Positions 60,850 to 64,000 of a DNA stretch of 64,000 bases are shown here, in pieces. The position numbers and the translations under genes were made by a program. The notes beneath the pieces were generated by a model. That model did no database searches. It was not told the DNA's origin and was given only the letters and a program-made list of their open reading frames with translations. The stretch comes from Geobacillus vulcani PSS1 (GTDB lineage: Bacteria > Bacillota > Bacilli > Bacillales > Anoxybacillaceae). The stretch lies in the NCBI RefSeq assembly GCF_000733845.1, contig NZ_JPOI01000001.1, positions 1,093,501-1,157,500 of the forward strand, written 5' to 3'. Position 1 is the stretch's first letter. Each line of letters begins with the position of its first letter.

Positions 60850-62190
60850 ATGAACATTGCGATCGCAGGAACAGGATATGTGGGGCTCGTGACCGCCGCT
60901 TGTTTGGCGGATAAAGGGCATAGCGTCACATGTGTGGACGTGAATGCGGAAAAAATCCGCTTGTTAAACGAAGGCGCCATCCCGATTTACGAGCCGGGGC
61001 TGGAGCCGCTCATTGAGCGGAACCGCGCCCGCCTTCGCTTTACAACCGATGACAAGGAAGCGTATCGGGAGGCGGAAGTGATCATGATCGCTGTCGGCAC
61101 GCCCCCATTGCCGGACGGATCGGTGCGGCTCGACGACGTCTGGGAGGTGTTGCGCCGCATTGCGTTGACGGCGGAGCGCGACTGCTTGGTCGCCATCAAA
61201 TCAACCGTGCCGGTCGGCACCGGGGATGAAGCCGCCCGCTTTTTGGCAGAGCATGCGCGCCATCGCGTGCGGTTTGACGTCGTTTCCAACCCGGAGTTTC
61301 TCTCACAAGGGACGGCGGTGCGCGATACACTGCAGGCGCCGCGCATCGTATTGGGAGTGGATTCAGACCGCGCTGAACGGGTGATGAAGGAGCTGTACGC
61401 CCCGTTTGCGCTTCCGTATGTGGTCACCGACCGGAAAAGCGCGGAGATGATCAAATACGCCGCCAATGTGTTTTTAGCGTTGAAAATTTCCTATATTAAC
61501 GAAATCGCCAACGTCTGTGAGCGGATCGGCGCCGACATTGAGGCGGTGGCGGAAGGAATTGGCATGGACCCGCGCATCGGCCGCCGCTTTTTGCGCGCTG
61601 GCGTTGGCTATGGCGGCTCTTGCCTGCCGAAAGATGCGAACGCCTTGTATGCCCTGGCCGCTTCCTATGGCTATTCGCTCAAAACGGTTTGGGCGGCGAT
61701 CGATGTCAACGAAAAGCAAAAGTGGAAGCTGATCGATAAGGCGCGTTCGTATATCGGCGACTTTCGCAATCAAACGGTGGCGGTGCTCGGCGCGGCGTTC
61801 AAGCCCGGCACCGATGATGTGCGCGAGTCTCCCGCCTTGGCGAACATCGAATGGCTCATTGCCGAAGGGGCAAACGTGCGCGTCTGGGATCCGGCTGCCC
61901 TAGGGCATGTCGCCCGCCGGTTCGGCGATGCGGTCGTCTGTTGCCAGACGATCGAGGAAGCCATCCGCAACGCGGACGTTTGCTTGATTTTCACCGAATG
62001 GCCGGCCGTCTTGCAGTTTGACCTTGGCCGCTACAAAGCGCTCATGAACACGCCACTGGTGGTGGACGGACGCAATTGCTATGACGTCAAACAAGCAGCG
62101 GCCGCCGGCTTGATCTACGAGTCGATCGGGCGGCCGCCGGCGGGTGGAGGGCGACAACCGGTGAAGGAAACAATGGAATATTGTGAATGA
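60850..62190 (+). CDS. ugd: UDP-glucose 6-dehydrogenase
   Basis: A 446-residue NAD+-dependent enzyme turning UDP-glucose into UDP-glucuronate for acidic wall or capsule polymers. The Rossmann start MNIAIAGTGYVGLVTAACLADKGH, the catalytic Cys in GVGYGGSCLPKDANAL and GAAFKPGTDDVRESPALANIEWL in the C-terminal domain are all present. The frame is open back to 60742 but only the ATG at 60850 begins the conserved fold; AAAGGTG lies upstream. No glycosyltransferase genes adjoin it in the window. Confidence 0.93.
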   Translation: MNIAIAGTGYVGLVTAACLADKGHSVTCVDVNAEKIRLLNEGAIPIYEPGLEPLIERNRARLRFTTDDKEAYREAEVIMIAVGTPPLPDGSVRLDDVWEVLRRIALTAERDCLVAIKSTVPVGTGDEAARFLAEHARHRVRFDVVSNPEFLSQGTAVRDTLQAPRIVLGVDSDRAERVMKELYAPFALPYVVTDRKSAEMIKYAANVFLALKISYINEIANVCERIGADIEAVAEGIGMDPRIGRRFLRAGVGYGGSCLPKDANALYALAASYGYSLKTVWAAIDVNEKQKWKLIDKARSYIGDFRNQTVAVLGAAFKPGTDDVRESPALANIEWLIAEGANVRVWDPAALGHVARRFGDAVVCCQTIEEAIRNADVCLIFTEWPAVLQFDLGRYKALMNTPLVVDGRNCYDVKQAAAAGLIYESIGRPPAGGGRQPVKETMEYCE

Positions 62191-62310
62191 TGTTTGAGAA
62201 AGCAGCCACTCATGAAACAAACGGGGGTTGCTTGTCTTTTAAACGAATTGAAGTGAAAATTCGGAAATTTTATTTTATAATATTCATAAGAGGAAAAGAG
62301 GGGGAACGTG

Positions 62311-63495
62311 ATGACAAGGGAAGAGATCAAACGACTCGTCGATGAAGTGAAAGCGGACGTCATCGCCTGGCGCCGCCATCTGCACGCCCATCCTGAATTG
62401 TCATTCCGAGAGGAGAAAACGGCGCAGTTTGTTTACGAGACGCTGCAATCGTTCGGCCACCTTGAGCTTTCGCGGCCGACGAAAACGAGCGTGATGGCGC
62501 GGCTTGTCGGCAAGCAGCCCGGGCGGGTCGTCGCCATTCGCGCCGATATGGACGCCCTGCCGATTCAAGAGGAAAACACGTTTGAATTTGCGTCAAAACA
62601 TCCCGGCGTCATGCATGCGTGCGGCCATGACGGCCATACGGCGATGCTGCTTGGGACGGCGAAAATTTTTTCCCAGCTGCGCGATGCCATCCGCGGCGAG
62701 ATCCGCTTTTTGTTCCAACATGCGGAAGAACTGTTCCCGGGCGGGGCGGAAGAGATGGTGCAAGCGGGCGTCATGGACGGGGTCGATGTCGTCATCGGCA
62801 CACACCTTTGGTCGCCGCTGGAGCGCGGAAAAGTCGGCATTGTGTACGGACCGATGATGGCTGCACCAGACCGCTTTTTCATTCGCATTATCGGCAAAGG
62901 CGGCCACGGGGCCATGCCGCATCAAACGATCGATGCCATCGCCATCGGGGCGCAAGTCGTGACGAACTTGCAGCACATCGTCTCGCGCTACGTCGACCCG
63001 CTCGAGCCGCTCGTCGTATCCGTGACGCAATTTGTCGCCGGCACGGCGGACAACGTTCTGCCCGGAAAAGTTGAAATCCAAGGGACGGTGCGCACGTTTG
63101 ACGACACGTTGCGTCGCACGGTGCCGCAATGGATGGAGCGCATTGTCAAAGGCATTACCGAAGCGCACGGCGCCTCGTACGAGTTCCAGTTTGACTACGG
63201 CTATCGCCCGGTGATCAACCATGACGAAGTGACCCGCGTCATTGAGGAAACAGCGCGCGAACTGTTGGGCGACGAAGCCGTCGCCCGCTTGAAACCGAAC
63301 ATGGGCGGCGAAGATTTCTCCGCCTTCTTGCAAAAAGCGCCGGGCAGCTTCTTTTACGTCGGCGCCCGAAACGAAGAAAAAGGCATCGTGTACCCGCATC
63401 ACCACCCGCGCTTTACGATTGACGAAGACGCGCTTGAGATCGGCGTGCAGCTGTTTATCGGCGCAACGTTGAAATTGTTGGCGGAAGCGGAATAA
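62311..63495 (+). CDS. M20 family amidohydrolase (N-acyl-amino-acid hydrolase type)
   Basis: A 394-residue zinc hydrolase. Metal ligands are visible in HACGHDGHTAMLLGTAKI, the Glu pair of QHAEELFPGGAEEM, the His of GTHLW and the C-terminal NMGGEDFSAFL; the dimerisation domain contains GKGGHGAMPHQTIDAI. The group removes acyl groups from N-acyl amino acids or related amides; the natural substrate is unknown. The ATG at 62311 has AGAGGGGG upstream and is preferred over the GTG just before it. Confidence 0.88.
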   Translation: MTREEIKRLVDEVKADVIAWRRHLHAHPELSFREEKTAQFVYETLQSFGHLELSRPTKTSVMARLVGKQPGRVVAIRADMDALPIQEENTFEFASKHPGVMHACGHDGHTAMLLGTAKIFSQLRDAIRGEIRFLFQHAEELFPGGAEEMVQAGVMDGVDVVIGTHLWSPLERGKVGIVYGPMMAAPDRFFIRIIGKGGHGAMPHQTIDAIAIGAQVVTNLQHIVSRYVDPLEPLVVSVTQFVAGTADNVLPGKVEIQGTVRTFDDTLRRTVPQWMERIVKGITEAHGASYEFQFDYGYRPVINHDEVTRVIEETARELLGDEAVARLKPNMGGEDFSAFLQKAPGSFFYVGARNEEKGIVYPHHHPRFTIDEDALEIGVQLFIGATLKLLAEAE

Positions 63496-63555
63496 CCGGT
63501 TCCGCCTTTCGCCCATTAGGAAGTGAGAAGGGATGATATGCTTTCGTGCAATTCT

Positions 63556-63693
63556 CTAGAAGGTTGGTGAAAAATCGCTGTTTGCCTTGATCGATGATGG
63601 AACGCGCGAACATAGCGGCTGATGCAACAAGCTTTTTCTACTTGAGAAACGGTTCCGGGAAGCGGTTGCGCGAGTAAATCACCGGCCTTCTAG
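63556..63693 (+). repeat. MITE-like repeat, copy 7
   Basis: The ends are CTAGAAGGTTGGTGA and TCACCGGCCTTCTAG, one of the best-kept pairs. It abuts the 3' end of a truncated PIN-domain gene on the minus strand. Confidence 0.87.
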
Positions 63694-63976
63694 GGAGATG
63701 GTTGTGATGAGATGCCAAAGGCCGATGGGATTGACTGCGGTGATAAGTTTCTAGCGGCAACAATACCTCTTGAATGAATAAGTTATGCAACACCTCTCCA
63801 AATACATGGGTGCTTATCCCTAATTTATGAATCCCTTCATGATCCCACTTTTGGAGAATCTCACATACCTTATCTCCCCTTGGGTCATCAGAGTCCATAT
63901 AGGACAAAATAAAACAAGCATCAATGTAGATAGACGCTTGTCCAAAATTTTCATTTAAAACTTCTTGATAGGTCAT
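63694..63976 (-). pseudogene. PIN-domain protein truncated by MITE copy 7
   Basis: The minus-strand frame reads MTYQEVLNENFGQASIYIDA, then CFILSYMDSDDPRGDKVCEILQ and IHKLGISTHVFGEVLHNLF, the first half of a PIN ribonuclease domain with its first acidic residue (IYIDACF). After LPLETYHRSQSHRPLASHHN the coding run passes into the MITE, so the C-terminal acidic residues are missing. An ATG four codons upstream (63988) is also possible. PIN proteins are often toxins; no antitoxin gene is visible up to the window edge. Confidence 0.6.
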
Positions 63977-64000
63977 GACAAACGACATGCGAAACTACCT

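Overview
The window looks like chromosome from a thermophilic Bacillaceae, most likely Geobacillus or a close relative. The protein set is Bacillus-like (spoIID, spoIIQ, spoIIID, mbl, flhO-flhP, ywmB-murA, ywqA-ywqB), codons are G+C rich, and Shine-Dalgarno sites are strong and close to AAGGAGG. This is inferred from gene order and remembered protein families, not from a search. No rRNA, tRNA or CRISPR array was seen.

Layout. 1-9.3 kb: the end of a respiratory complex I operon, nuoC(partial)-D-H-I-J-K-L-M-N, with nuoD followed directly by nuoH, so no nuoE/F/G in their usual place. 9.3-16.3 kb: ywzB, ywmB, murA, then an IS110-family insertion, then the sporulation genes spoIID and spoIIQ. 16.5-20.2 kb: a gamma-glutamyltransferase-like enzyme, a split chromate transporter and an exported BsuPI-domain protein. 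20.5-24.7 kb: spoIIID, mbl, flhO, flhP, an EpuA-like membrane protein and fabZ. 25-29.2 kb: an acidic lipoprotein, an LCP protein, a GNAT acetyltransferase and a NagZ-like GH3 protein. 29.3-30.8 kb holds only decayed mobile DNA and gene fragments. 30.9-35.5 kb: a cluster for D-threonate or D-erythronate use (DeoR regulator, acid-sugar kinase, PdxA2, MFS carrier). 36-40 kb: an L,D-transpeptidase, a small membrane protein, an EamA transporter and an Rpn-type nuclease. 40-46.7 kb: a LacI regulator divergent from an ABC sugar importer, a DUF1861 protein and a GH130 phosphorylase, probably for beta-mannosides. 47-51 kb: galU, a macrodomain protein, a second DUF1861 protein and a Uma2-type nuclease. 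51.5-58 kb: ywqA (SNF2) with ywqB (SWIM) and an SH3b-amidase. 58-64 kb: an unknown protein, brnQ, ugd, an M20 amidohydrolase and a truncated PIN gene.

The most distinctive content is non-coding. There are at least two dispersed repeat families. One is a REP-like palindromic unit whose inner hairpin shows a compensatory base change between copies; it occurs at six loci, in tandem at three. The other is a MITE of about 125-140 bp with AGAAGGCCGGTGA-type inverted ends, present in seven copies from 30 kb to the end, often beside broken genes. The IS110 element lies between REP-like units and has a structured non-coding leader that could be a bridge RNA; a 10-nt string of that leader also occurs just outside the proposed insertion edge. 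A nested hairpin between nuoN and ywzB resembles the right-end RNA of IS200/IS605 elements but no tnpB is present. A roughly 0.9-kb decayed element with 20-bp perfect inverted ends lies at 29.3-30.2 kb. Candidate operators (LacI, DeoR, CcpA cre, and a duplicated 25-bp box before brnQ) are also visible.
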